Source of the DNA: Rummeliibacillus sp. POC4
GTDB lineage: Bacteria; Bacillota; Bacilli; Bacillales_A; Planococcaceae
Length of the DNA: 64,000 nucleotides
Assembly (NCBI RefSeq): GCF_003576525.1
Contig: NZ_QWUA01000012.1
Location: 1 to 64,000 of the forward strand
Reading direction: 5' to 3'
Part shown: in pieces, positions 44,895 through 53,621 of the stretch
Numbering within the stretch: the first letter of the stretch is position 1
How the letters are laid out: each line of letters begins with the position of its first letter
Translations under genes and position numbers: made by a program
Notes under the pieces: model-generated
Seen by the model: only the letters and a program-made list of their open reading frames with translations
Databases searched by the model: none
What the model was told of the DNA's origin: nothing

Positions 44895-45143
44895 TTATTT
44901 GTCTGAATTCCCCGACTGCATTTGGTAATTTCTTAAAAGCATTGCATTTGATCGAATCATCCCAAACTTCTCATAATAAGGAATTAAGTCTTCATCGCAA
45001 CATAAATCTATCATATAAATTTCGTCCAGTTCTTGTAACATACATTTTACTAATTCTTTGCCAATTCCTTTATTTTTGTATTTTGGTAATACTTCTAGTA
45101 ACGGAATGTAAGCAGATAGAACGCCGTCACTAATAAACTCCAA
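44895..45143 (-). pseudogene. GNAT acetyltransferase fragment, 5' part missing
   Basis: 82 residues matching only the C-terminal half of a GNAT domain (FISDGVLSAYIPLLEVLPKY then KNKGIGKELV). The acetyl-CoA loop is present, but the first two to three strands that precede SDG in intact relatives are absent. Upstream the frame soon meets a stop. A good ribosome-binding site with an ATG (GGAGGTCGCTATG, near 45197) opens a six-codon frame, probably the remains of the original start. An internal deletion is the simplest explanation. Confidence 0.7.
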
Positions 45144-45406
45144 AATTATTTTTAGTTAGTTAGTAGATGATATATATCAAAAAAATAATAGCAACATAGC
45201 GACCTCCAAACACTTTTCAAATACTATACATATTCTACTCAAATACCGAAAACTCCTGCTTTATACTTTAAAAGATTGAATGATTAAAAGATATCCCTCA
45301 GCTTTATAAATGTGTTTATAATTTTATAGTTCTCAAAAGGAATCCGACTGTATATTCATACAAATTTTAAATTTATATAAAAAGAAATGAGTTTTAAAGA
45401 CTCTAT
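45144..45406. other. AT-rich region between GNAT fragment and LRR gene
   Basis: Contains the abandoned start site near 45197 and no other gene. Nothing else recognised. Confidence 0.4.
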
Positions 45407-45447
45407 TAAAAAAAGATAGAAGAGGTTAATGTGTTCTCTTCTATCTT
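45407..45447 (-). terminator. Terminator of the LRR protein gene
   Basis: AAGATAGAAGAG (45447-45436 on the minus strand) pairs with CTCTTCTATCTT (45424-45413), followed by a T run. Confidence 0.9.
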
Positions 45448-45461
45448 GCATCGTGTTCACC

Positions 45462-48398
45462 CTATTTCACAGTTACATTTTTTATAGTACTCCAAGAGCC
45501 GTAATATGATTTACCAGATAAGGTTTTATACGCTCTTACTTTCACATAATATTTTTTGCCTTTTTTCAAGTTTTTTATTGTTTTAGTTACCGTATTTTTA
45601 CTTGCTATTGTGACGCTTTTTGTTTTACTACTTGCAAATTTGCTACTAGTGGAATATTGAATTTGGTATCCACTAGATGAAGCAATACTCTTCCAGTTTA
45701 CTTTTATACTGTGTGCTTTATCTTTTTTAACGCTCGATACTACAGTTCCTGGATTAGTAGTGGTCTTTAAGACATCGCTGTAGGGTCTGTACTGATTCGT
45801 TTTACCATTCGTTTTATAAGAACGAATTTTAAATTGATACGTTGTTCCAGGAGTAAGCTTTGATAATTCGTAACTGTTTGACTTACTTGTAATAGTTTTT
45901 AACAATTTGTTTTTACTATCATATTGATAGATTTTGTAACCCGTTACATCATTTTGTTTAGACCAAGTTAGTTTTAAGGAATTACTACTTCTCTTAGAAA
46001 TAACAAGATTCTTTACCTGAGGAAGATTGGTCGTAATTGCAATTTCACTACTTAACGTACCGTAGTAATTCAATATCCCCAACGTTTTAAATGATCGAAC
46101 TTTATAGCGATATGTTGTTCCGGCACGTAAGTTGCTCATTGTATAGCTACCTATATTCCTTGAAATAGTTTCGAAAAGTTTATAGCTATTGCTGTCCGTA
46201 TCATACCTGAAAACTTGATAGCCCGTTACATCTTGTTTTTTCCATTTAAGTTTTAAAGAATCTGATTCGATGATACTTGCATGTAAATCTTTAATTTGAG
46301 TGGGATAATCAGTTAATCTATAATCAAAAGTATCCAAGCCAAATCGCGTTACACTATCAGGAATAGTAACACTCGTTAATGGATTATTACTAAATGCATG
46401 GTCTCCTATTTTCGTTACGCTTTCCGGAATATCTACATTCGTTAATCTATTTTGATTAAATGTACTCTCCGAAATTTCAGTTATACTATTGGGAATAGAT
46501 ACATTTAACAAGATATTATTACTGAATGCACCATCTCCTATACTTGTTACACTATTAGGAATAATGACGCTCGTAAGTTGATTATTTTTAAATGCATAAT
46601 CTCCTATTTTCGTTACACTATTCGAGATAAGGAGACTAGAGAGTTGATTCCCCTTAAATGCAAATGATCCAATTTTCTTTACTCCATTCGGAATGGTGAC
46701 GTTCGTTAACTGATTATCTTCAAATGCAGAATCGTATATACGTGTTACACTATCAGGAATGGTGATACTTGTTAATTTATTTCCTTCAAATGCAAATGGT
46801 CCTATTTCCGTAGTTCCATCTGGGATGGTAACACTTTTTAATGGATTATCACTAAATGGAGATTTCTCTATTATTAAACTTTTCGGAAGGTTTATACTCG
46901 TTAGTTGATTAGAACTAAATGCATACTTTCCTAAACTCGTCACACTATCGGGGATGGTTATACTCGTTAATTGATTATTGTAAAATGCATAATCCTCTAT
47001 AGTTGTTACACTATCGGGGATGGTGACAGATGTTAATTCATTATGATCAAAAGCAGAATTCTGTATTTTCGTCACACCATTTGGAATGATTACATTGGTT
47101 AATCGATTAGATTTAAATGTATCATGCACTATTGTCGTCACGCTTTCTGGAATCGTGACATTCGTTAATTGGTTTTCACTAAATGCAGAAGACCCTATGC
47201 TAGTTACACTATTGGGAATAGATACACTTTTTAGTTGATTCTTTTTGAATGCACCATCCCATATTGCTTTAACGCTATTTGGAATGTCTACTTTTTTTAA
47301 TTGATTATTTTCAAATGCACTATCCCATATTGTTTTAACGCTATTCGGAATGTCTACTTTTTTTAATTGATTATTTTCAAATGCAAAATTTTCTATACTC
47401 ACTACACTGTCTGGGATTGTCACACTTGTTAACTGATTACCTTCAAAAGTTCCTGCCTCTATTATAATTACACTTTTGGGAATGACTACGTTGGTTAATA
47501 GATTATTTTCAAATGCAGAACTCTCTATATACTTTACATTATCTGGTATATCAACACTTTTTAATTGATTATTTTCAAATGCTCCAGTTCCTATACTCTC
47601 CACTTTTCTAGGAATCAACACACTAGTTAACTGATTATAGCTAAAAGCATGACCACCTATATTCGTCACATTATCAGGGATTGTTACACTCGTTAATTGA
47701 TTATTACTAAAGGCATTGACTCCTATATTCGTCACACTGTCTGGAATCGTGACACTCTTTAACTGATTATAGCTAAAAGTATAATTACCGATACTCGTCA
47801 CATTGTCAGGGATTGTCACACTTGTTAGTTGATTATGATCGAATACACCATCGCCCATGATTGTCTTACGATTATCTGGCATTGTTATATCTGTTAGTTG
47901 ATTTGATTTAAACGCATACTTCCCTATTATTTTAATACTTTTCGGAATAGTTAAATCCGATATTTGATTAAAACCAAATGCAAAATTGCCTATACTTATT
48001 ACACTATCGGGAATAACGAGACTTTTTAATTGATTATAAGCAAATGCATCTTCTCCTATTGTCGTCACACTTTCAGGAATGTTGACATTGGTCAGTTGAC
48101 AATCATGAAATGCATAATCACCTATATTCGTCACGCTTTCTGGGATAGAGATGCTCGTTAAATCTTTTCTATTAAAAGCGTAATCCCCTATACTCGTTAC
48201 AGGCTTATTATTCAGTTCACTTGGAATCTCCACATTTTTTGATTTCCCATCGTAACCTATAATTTCTACTTTTCCATTTATATCAATATATTTAAAATTG
48301 CCTTCTTGAAGTGTTTCCGCACTCACTGGAATAATTGATATAGATATAAAACTTAATAACAATGTAAAGATTACTATTACCTTATATGCTAACCTCAT
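45462..48398 (-). CDS. Large secreted BspA-type leucine-rich-repeat protein with fibronectin III domains
   Basis: 978 residues. Signal peptide about 1-28 (cleavage after PVSA). About 29 tandem 23-residue BspA/LRR_5 units follow from residue 60 to about 690, each of the form LTSVTIPDSVTSIGxxAFxxNQ. The C-terminus has three fibronectin type III domains (about 700-790, 793-880 and 885-978) with WSKQNDVTGYKIYQYD-like strands. No LPxTG sorting signal or membrane anchor, so it is secreted or held by wall contacts. BspA-type proteins bind host or matrix proteins in other bacteria. GTGAGG precedes the ATG. Near-identical repeat units suggest recent duplication within the gene. Confidence 0.88.
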   Translation of the reverse strand: MRLAYKVIVIFTLLLSFISISIIPVSAETLQEGNFKYIDINGKVEIIGYDGKSKNVEIPSELNNKPVTSIGDYAFNRKDLTSISIPESVTNIGDYAFHDCQLTNVNIPESVTTIGEDAFAYNQLKSLVIPDSVISIGNFAFGFNQISDLTIPKSIKIIGKYAFKSNQLTDITMPDNRKTIMGDGVFDHNQLTSVTIPDNVTSIGNYTFSYNQLKSVTIPDSVTNIGVNAFSNNQLTSVTIPDNVTNIGGHAFSYNQLTSVLIPRKVESIGTGAFENNQLKSVDIPDNVKYIESSAFENNLLTNVVIPKSVIIIEAGTFEGNQLTSVTIPDSVVSIENFAFENNQLKKVDIPNSVKTIWDSAFENNQLKKVDIPNSVKAIWDGAFKKNQLKSVSIPNSVTSIGSSAFSENQLTNVTIPESVTTIVHDTFKSNRLTNVIIPNGVTKIQNSAFDHNELTSVTIPDSVTTIEDYAFYNNQLTSITIPDSVTSLGKYAFSSNQLTSINLPKSLIIEKSPFSDNPLKSVTIPDGTTEIGPFAFEGNKLTSITIPDSVTRIYDSAFEDNQLTNVTIPNGVKKIGSFAFKGNQLSSLLISNSVTKIGDYAFKNNQLTSVIIPNSVTSIGDGAFSNNILLNVSIPNSITEISESTFNQNRLTNVDIPESVTKIGDHAFSNNPLTSVTIPDSVTRFGLDTFDYRLTDYPTQIKDLHASIIESDSLKLKWKKQDVTGYQVFRYDTDSNSYKLFETISRNIGSYTMSNLRAGTTYRYKVRSFKTLGILNYYGTLSSEIAITTNLPQVKNLVISKRSSNSLKLTWSKQNDVTGYKIYQYDSKNKLLKTITSKSNSYELSKLTPGTTYQFKIRSYKTNGKTNQYRPYSDVLKTTTNPGTVVSSVKKDKAHSIKVNWKSIASSSGYQIQYSTSSKFASSKTKSVTIASKNTVTKTIKNLKKGKKYYVKVRAYKTLSGKSYYGSWSTIKNVTVK

Positions 48399-48766
48399 AA
48401 ATAAACCTCACTCTATATTGATATAAAATTCTCATATATGATTATAACATATCAAAAAAGTGATATATTTCTATTTTAAAAGAAATGCATGGATATGGAT
48501 TGATCGTAATCTCACCACAATCAAACAACCCTGTTGAACTGATTTTTAATCCACGCAAGATTGGGTTTAATCCACGCATTTCAAGGTTCAATCCACGCTT
48601 TTGGAAATTCAATCCACGCATTTTTAAATTGAATCCACGTTCCAGACAATTTAAGTCTCCTGGAACCTAATCAAGAAAACCAATAAAAAGGTATGGCTTT
48701 TTACAGTAATTCTTAAACTCTATTAAGATGGATTATTCAAAAAACTTCCTCTCTTTAATAGAGATT
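48399..48766. other. Region between LRR gene and puc cluster
   Basis: Holds the LRR promoter region on the left, array A4 in the middle, and a short CTCT/AGAG hairpin followed by six T (minus strand, about 48760-48735) that may end the puc transcript. No gene. Confidence 0.5.
48541..48646. repeat. Tandem array A4: five units, core AATCCACGC, exact 21-bp pitch
   Basis: AATCCACG starts at 48548, 48569, 48590, 48611 and 48632, every step exactly 21 bp. Most units are preceded by TTT or TTC/TTG and followed by an A/T-rich spacer. The last copy reads CCACGT. The core is unlike those of A1-A3. A 61-codon frame through the array is an artefact of the repeat. Confidence 0.88.
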
Positions 48767-49294
48767 CTATACAATATTTTTTGAATGTTTATTTGCCAAG
48801 CTTTGTACTGCACGAATAATTCCACCGTATCCAGTACATCTACATAAATTTCCTGAAAGGGCTTCTTTAATATCCTCCTCTGTAGGGTTTGGTTGCATAG
48901 ATAATAAGTATTTAACCGCTAAGATCATACCAGGGGTACAATATCCGCACTGAAAACCCCCCTCAAGAAGAAATGCCTCTTGAATCTCATCGAGAGACAC
49001 ACCGCCCATTCCTTCAATTGTCGTGATGGATTTTCCATTTACTTGATAAGCCATTAGTAGACAAGAATTGACGAGTGCACCATCGACCAAAATGCTACAT
49101 GCACCACAGCGGCCAATACCACACGAAATTTTCGTTCCTACTAATTGCAATTCGTCTCTTAATATATTGACTAGTTTTTCAGTTGGAGATGTTTTTAATA
49201 TATACTTGTCACCATTAATCATTATATTTAAAGTGAACGTTTGTTGATCTTCTATAGCCAAATCATTATGTAAAGCTGTGTTATTTACATCCAT
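48767..49294 (-). CDS. pucE: Molybdenum hydroxylase iron-sulfur subunit (PucE-like)
   Basis: 175 residues. The N-terminal plant-type [2Fe-2S] domain has CGIGRCGACSILVDG with a later Cys. The C-terminal helical [2Fe-2S] domain has FQCGYCTPGM and LCRCTGYGGI. This is the electron-transfer subunit of xanthine/purine dehydrogenases. GGGG precedes the ATG, which overlaps the pucD stop by 10 bp. Last gene of pucCDE. Confidence 0.9.
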   Translation of the reverse strand: MDVNNTALHNDLAIEDQQTFTLNIMINGDKYILKTSPTEKLVNILRDELQLVGTKISCGIGRCGACSILVDGALVNSCLLMAYQVNGKSITTIEGMGGVSLDEIQEAFLLEGGFQCGYCTPGMILAVKYLLSMQPNPTEEDIKEALSGNLCRCTGYGGIIRAVQSLANKHSKNIV

Positions 49295-51543
49295 GTAAGC
49301 ATCCCCTTCGATTCAATGTTTTCAAGGATTTCTTCAGAAGAAATGGGTAGTTTAGATACCCAACAGCCAATTGCATCATGAACTGCTTTGACAACAGCGG
49401 GAATAATCGCTATTGTGCCGATTTCCCCTACTCCTCTTGGGCCATACGGATCCCCTTCTACTAAATCTTCAATTGCGTGAACATTTGTATCAAAAGGAAC
49501 ATCTACAATATTAGGCATCAGATAAGCGTCAAAGTTAGTCGTTGCTAATTGACCGTCAATCATTTTCACCTCTTCCATTAAGGTATACCCTAGTGACATG
49601 ACACCTCCGCCTTCAATTTGACCAATATACCCTTTAGGACTTACAACAGGTCCTGCAGAGACGACATGATCAAGTGCTAATATCTTTACTTTTCCAGTTA
49701 AAAGATCTACCTCCACCTCGACTTTTACGCCTCCAAACGTGTATAAGAAATGACCCCCATTTACCGCATCGGGTGTCACTGGAAAATGAAAACTTGTTAG
49801 AACAGTTTGATCAACGATTCCTTCAGCACATTCTTTATACGTCATGCAAGGTGCATCATCTTTTCCAACTTGCCAAATACCATTTGGACCTAGATATAGC
49901 TCTTCTTCATGAATTGATGTTGTATCTGATACGTACTTACATATTTTCTCTTTAAACGGACCTTTCATCTTTTGTAGAGATTGCCAAACAATACTTGTTC
50001 CGCGTGATGCTGTAGAAGATCCGGAAAGCGAAACAACTGAAGTATCACCAATGACAATTTTTACATCTTGTTGACTACAACCGATTTCTTCGATGACCAG
50101 ATTTTCAATAACGGATAGAAGCCCTTGACCACATTCTTCAAAACCAAAGGATATTTCAATTTCACCTTGTTTGTTTAAAGAAATTCGGCCACCAGCACTA
50201 TCTAATCGACCAAATCCAAGTCCCCCTCCGTGCATGGTAATGGCAATTCCTGTTCCATATCGTTTCCATGGCGATTCTTTATAATCTTTGTTGGGTAGCT
50301 TTGAAAGTTCTTGGACTTTTTCTAAAACAAGAGCTGCTCCATCTGTTGGCGCTATCCGATGCCCCATTGGCCCCAAATCGTAAGTGGTTCGTAAGTTTTT
50401 CTTTCGAATTTCGATTGGGTCCATTTTTAAGACCTCTGCTAAACGATCCATCTGCCCTTCTAAAGCAAACGTTATTTGATTTCCACCAAAGCCTCTAAAT
50501 TCCCCGGATACACCGTTATTCGTATAAACCGATACGCCTTCCGTTTCAATGTTCGGAATCATATAAGGACCTGCTGCATGTTCCACTGCAAAGTCTAGAA
50601 CTGCAGGGCCTAGCGTGGTATATGCACCTTTATCTGCAATGATTTTCACTTGATGGGCAAGTATTTTCCCAGTAGCATCTGTACCTGTTTTTACGGTGAT
50701 TTTCATTGGATGTCTTTTAATGCTTGCTCGAATGGATTCTTCTCTTGTGTTATGAATTTTCACCGGTTTTTTGGTTGCTAAGGCTAGAAGCGAAGCATAG
50801 GGTTGAATATTTTGTTCATCCTTGCCTCCAAAAGAACCTCCAATTGGAGACGAAACAATTCGAATCATACTTTCTGGAATTCCTAAAATCCTTGAAATTT
50901 GAAAACGGTCTTTAAAACCGTGTTGAGTAGCAGCGTAAACTGTAATGCCCCCATCATCTTCAGGGACAACTACTCCACCTTCCGTTTCCATATATCCATG
51001 TAATTGCCGAGGTAATTCATACGTTTCTTCTACGATTGCAACACATTCTTCAAAAGCTTGTTGAACATCTCCATTTCGAAAAGATGAACGGCTACAAATA
51101 TTCCCTGCTGGATGAAGTCTGATTGCATCCGATTCGAGCGCCTTATCTGGTGAATCGAGAATTGGCAGTTCTTCATAAACCACTTCGATATGCTTCAATG
51201 CCTCTTCTGCGAGCTCAAATGATTCTGCGGCAACAGCTGCAATCGCATCACCTATATAGCGAACTCGATCTTCACAAAAAACTGGTTGGTCGGCAATTAT
51301 GATGCCGAATCTATTCATCCCTGGAACGTCTTTATGAGTGATTACTGCTTCAACACCCGGTATACTTTCGGCTTTTTCAGTATTAATAGAAAGAATTTTC
51401 GCATGTGGGTATTTGCTTCTTAATACTTTTCCATACAACATATTCGGGAAAGTTAAGTCAGTTAAGTATTTCAAATCCCCTGTTACTTTAGACAATCCAT
51501 CTGGACGTATTCGATCCTTTTTTTCTATTAAGTTAGATTTCAT
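49285..51543 (-). CDS. pucD: Molybdenum hydroxylase large (molybdopterin) subunit (PucD-like)
   Basis: 752 residues started at 51543 (GAGGGGGAT upstream; a longer frame to 51708 overlaps pucC without a site). Aldehyde oxidase/xanthine dehydrogenase hammerhead domain at 15-130, then the cofactor domain with GGSFGGKDEQNIQ, GEFRGFGGNQITF and GSSTASRGTSIVW. The catalytic Glu region is PRGVGEIGTIAIIP. The set and order match B. subtilis purine dehydrogenase, but a related aldehyde or CO-dehydrogenase-like substrate cannot be excluded. Confidence 0.88.
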   Translation of the reverse strand: MKSNLIEKKDRIRPDGLSKVTGDLKYLTDLTFPNMLYGKVLRSKYPHAKILSINTEKAESIPGVEAVITHKDVPGMNRFGIIIADQPVFCEDRVRYIGDAIAAVAAESFELAEEALKHIEVVYEELPILDSPDKALESDAIRLHPAGNICSRSSFRNGDVQQAFEECVAIVEETYELPRQLHGYMETEGGVVVPEDDGGITVYAATQHGFKDRFQISRILGIPESMIRIVSSPIGGSFGGKDEQNIQPYASLLALATKKPVKIHNTREESIRASIKRHPMKITVKTGTDATGKILAHQVKIIADKGAYTTLGPAVLDFAVEHAAGPYMIPNIETEGVSVYTNNGVSGEFRGFGGNQITFALEGQMDRLAEVLKMDPIEIRKKNLRTTYDLGPMGHRIAPTDGAALVLEKVQELSKLPNKDYKESPWKRYGTGIAITMHGGGLGFGRLDSAGGRISLNKQGEIEISFGFEECGQGLLSVIENLVIEEIGCSQQDVKIVIGDTSVVSLSGSSTASRGTSIVWQSLQKMKGPFKEKICKYVSDTTSIHEEELYLGPNGIWQVGKDDAPCMTYKECAEGIVDQTVLTSFHFPVTPDAVNGGHFLYTFGGVKVEVEVDLLTGKVKILALDHVVSAGPVVSPKGYIGQIEGGGVMSLGYTLMEEVKMIDGQLATTNFDAYLMPNIVDVPFDTNVHAIEDLVEGDPYGPRGVGEIGTIAIIPAVVKAVHDAIGCWVSKLPISSEEILENIESKGMLTWM

Positions 51544-52444
51544 CGGTATCCCCCTCACCACAACCAATTGACGTGAACTCTCTCTGTAATGCAGCAACCA
51601 TAAGATTGGCCGCAACTTTTCTTCGATAATTGGCAGAAACAAAAGCATCTTCTGCAGGTGAAATTTCAGATAAAATGGATGTATAAACACCCTTCCAATC
51701 AAGTACATCGCCTTTTTTCCCTATCAAATGGTACGCTGTATTTTCTAAAAGGAGAGGCTGATTATCCCCTCCGCCTAAAGCAAGATTGGCTTCTTCAATA
51801 ACACCATCTTCATCCCAACTTATTCTTCCAGCAACAGTTAAGATAGCTGCCGTAAACGTTTCTCTTCTACCTATTTTTTTATAAAATGAATACGAGTTAG
51901 TACGAACCAAATCAGAGGTTAGTTGAATAGCTGATAGTAAAGCCGCCGTTTTCTTTTGTGAATGTTGAAGCCAATTCCAAAAGTCTACTAATTTCGTTTC
52001 CTGTTCATCGTGGAATAGTAGCTTTGCCTTAAGCGCTAGGAAAAGTGGTATCAAGTCACCTACTCCGCCCATAATATTCCCACCAATCGTCCCACGATTT
52101 CTTACTGCAGGAGCAGCAATCGATTGCAATGCTTCACAAATTACGGTGAAGTCTTTTAAGTTTGGATCTGTCTTGTAACTACTAAGTAAAGTTGATGCTC
52201 CTATCGACAAAATTCTTTTATCTTCATCTATTTGAATTTGCTTTAACGTTGGTATTTGCTCGAGACTGATTATATTTTTCGGAACTTTACGTCCATTCTT
52301 CCATTGCAATTGCAAAAGCGTCGATCCTGAAACAAACTCCGCTTCCGAACCAAACTCTTTTTTTCGTTCAATTGCCTCCTCAATAGTAGTTGGAGCCCAT
52401 ATGATTGGAGAACTTGATATCAAAGGTTCAATCTGATTTACCAT
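51533..52444 (-). CDS. pucC: Molybdenum hydroxylase FAD-binding subunit (PucC-like)
   Basis: 303 residues started at 52444 (AAAGGGGG upstream). FAD-binding PCMH fold: EFVSGSTLLQLQWKNGRKVP in the first part and AAPAVRNRGTIGGNIMGGVG, the flavin-binding loop, then the CO_deh_flav_C domain. Overlaps pucD by 11 bp. First gene of pucCDE. Confidence 0.88.
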   Translation of the reverse strand: MVNQIEPLISSSPIIWAPTTIEEAIERKKEFGSEAEFVSGSTLLQLQWKNGRKVPKNIISLEQIPTLKQIQIDEDKRILSIGASTLLSSYKTDPNLKDFTVICEALQSIAAPAVRNRGTIGGNIMGGVGDLIPLFLALKAKLLFHDEQETKLVDFWNWLQHSQKKTAALLSAIQLTSDLVRTNSYSFYKKIGRRETFTAAILTVAGRISWDEDGVIEEANLALGGGDNQPLLLENTAYHLIGKKGDVLDWKGVYTSILSEISPAEDAFVSANYRRKVAANLMVAALQREFTSIGCGEGDTDEI

Positions 52445-52920
52445 ACAACATCCCCCTTTAAGATTTATGTATTGCATTGATGCACTAATTTATTGAAGTA
52501 TAAAGATGCTTGTGAATCGATAAAACTGAGGTTTATAGATTGACTTTCATGAAGTAGAATAAAAGTTTCGTGTTATATTACATAACATCATATCAAGGGA
52601 TATTTTGCATGTCACTATTTAATTCATCTAATATTCAGAATATTTTTGGTGAAATTAACTAAATGTTATTTTTTATAACTTGCATTGTTAGATGAAATAA
52701 CATATTATGCATTGAAATCAAAGTGCTATATATGAGAAATCAAAAAAGCTGAAATATACAAATTGAGCTTGTGTATATTCCAGCTTAAATTATTATTTTG
52801 ATTGAATTCCTTATCTTTAGAAACACATCATTATCTAGACTGTATACGCATTTTTTACTGCTTCTCCATTAATCTTTTTCCTGCATATTATAAGGATATA
52901 CTAATTAGTTGAGGTGAACT
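52445..52920. other. Long intergenic region upstream of pucC
   Basis: 476 bp. Contains an imperfect repeat around 52676-52712 (GCATTGTTA...TAACATATTATGCAT) that could be an operator. A minus-strand terminator lies at 52745-52793. A TATAAT-type -10 on the minus strand near 52889-52895 would allow a short RNA of about 130-150 nt ending there. No protein gene. Confidence 0.45.
52745..52793 (-). terminator. Orphan terminator upstream of the puc genes
   Basis: Minus strand AAGCTGGAATATACACA pairs with TGTATATTTCAGCTT, followed by TTTTTT. No minus-strand gene ends here: the next gene to the right is on the plus strand. It lies about 300 bp before pucC. Confidence 0.7.
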
Positions 52921-53565
52921 ATGGATATTAATCATTTACGTTATCTTGCGATTGGTGATTCTCTTACAGCAGGGATTGGTGTTCCTCTATTGGATCCTGG
53001 ATTTGTTGAATACTACAGATATCTAAGCCAACAAATTTTTAAAAGGCGCATTGCTTATCAAAAAAATGCAAGGTCAGGAGCTACTACTGATGATGTGTTA
53101 AAGATGCTAAATAGCCCGACGGTTACGGAAGCGGTCAATTGTGCAAATATCATCACAATAACAGCTGGAGGAAATGATTTAATAAACGCGGCAAAAAAAT
53201 TTTTGGTAAATAAAGACGAAGAAAGTATATCTTATGCTATTAAACAGACAGTAAATAATATCTCAAAAATATTAGAAAAAATTCACCATCTAGATAAACA
53301 AGATCAATATATTTTACGATTAACGAATTTATACAATCCGTTCCCTAATATTCCTATAGCAGATGATGGGATTAGAGCGTTTAATTCAATGTTAAACAAG
53401 TTAAGTCAGGAACCGAATGTTAAAGTCGTTGATATCTATAGTGTTTTTAAGGACAATGAAAAAACACTATTACCACCAGGAGGAGTGCATCCTAATGGAA
53501 GCGGATACTATCAAATAGCATTAGCTTTAAGCAGGGGCGGATATTCCCCGTTATTAAGCTTATAA
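52921..53565 (+). CDS. SGNH/GDSL-family esterase
   Basis: 214 residues, no signal peptide. Block I is YLAIGDSLTAGIGVP with the nucleophile Ser. Block II is around ARSGATTDD, block III is AGGNDLIN, and block V is GGVHPNGSGY with the catalytic His. GAGGTG precedes the ATG. It is the only plus-strand gene within the molybdenum hydroxylase cluster and separates moeA from pucC. Substrate unknown; a link to purine use is not indicated. Confidence 0.88.
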   Translation: MDINHLRYLAIGDSLTAGIGVPLLDPGFVEYYRYLSQQIFKRRIAYQKNARSGATTDDVLKMLNSPTVTEAVNCANIITITAGGNDLINAAKKFLVNKDEESISYAIKQTVNNISKILEKIHHLDKQDQYILRLTNLYNPFPNIPIADDGIRAFNSMLNKLSQEPNVKVVDIYSVFKDNEKTLLPPGGVHPNGSGYYQIALALSRGGYSPLLSL

Positions 53566-53621
53566 ATTCTATCATCAAAATAAAATTTTTCAGTATTAAC
53601 GGGGTTATCCCATCATATCCT

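Noticed and set aside
48485..48670. 61-codon frame across array A4
   Set aside because: Repeat artefact (period seven residues), no ribosome-binding site.
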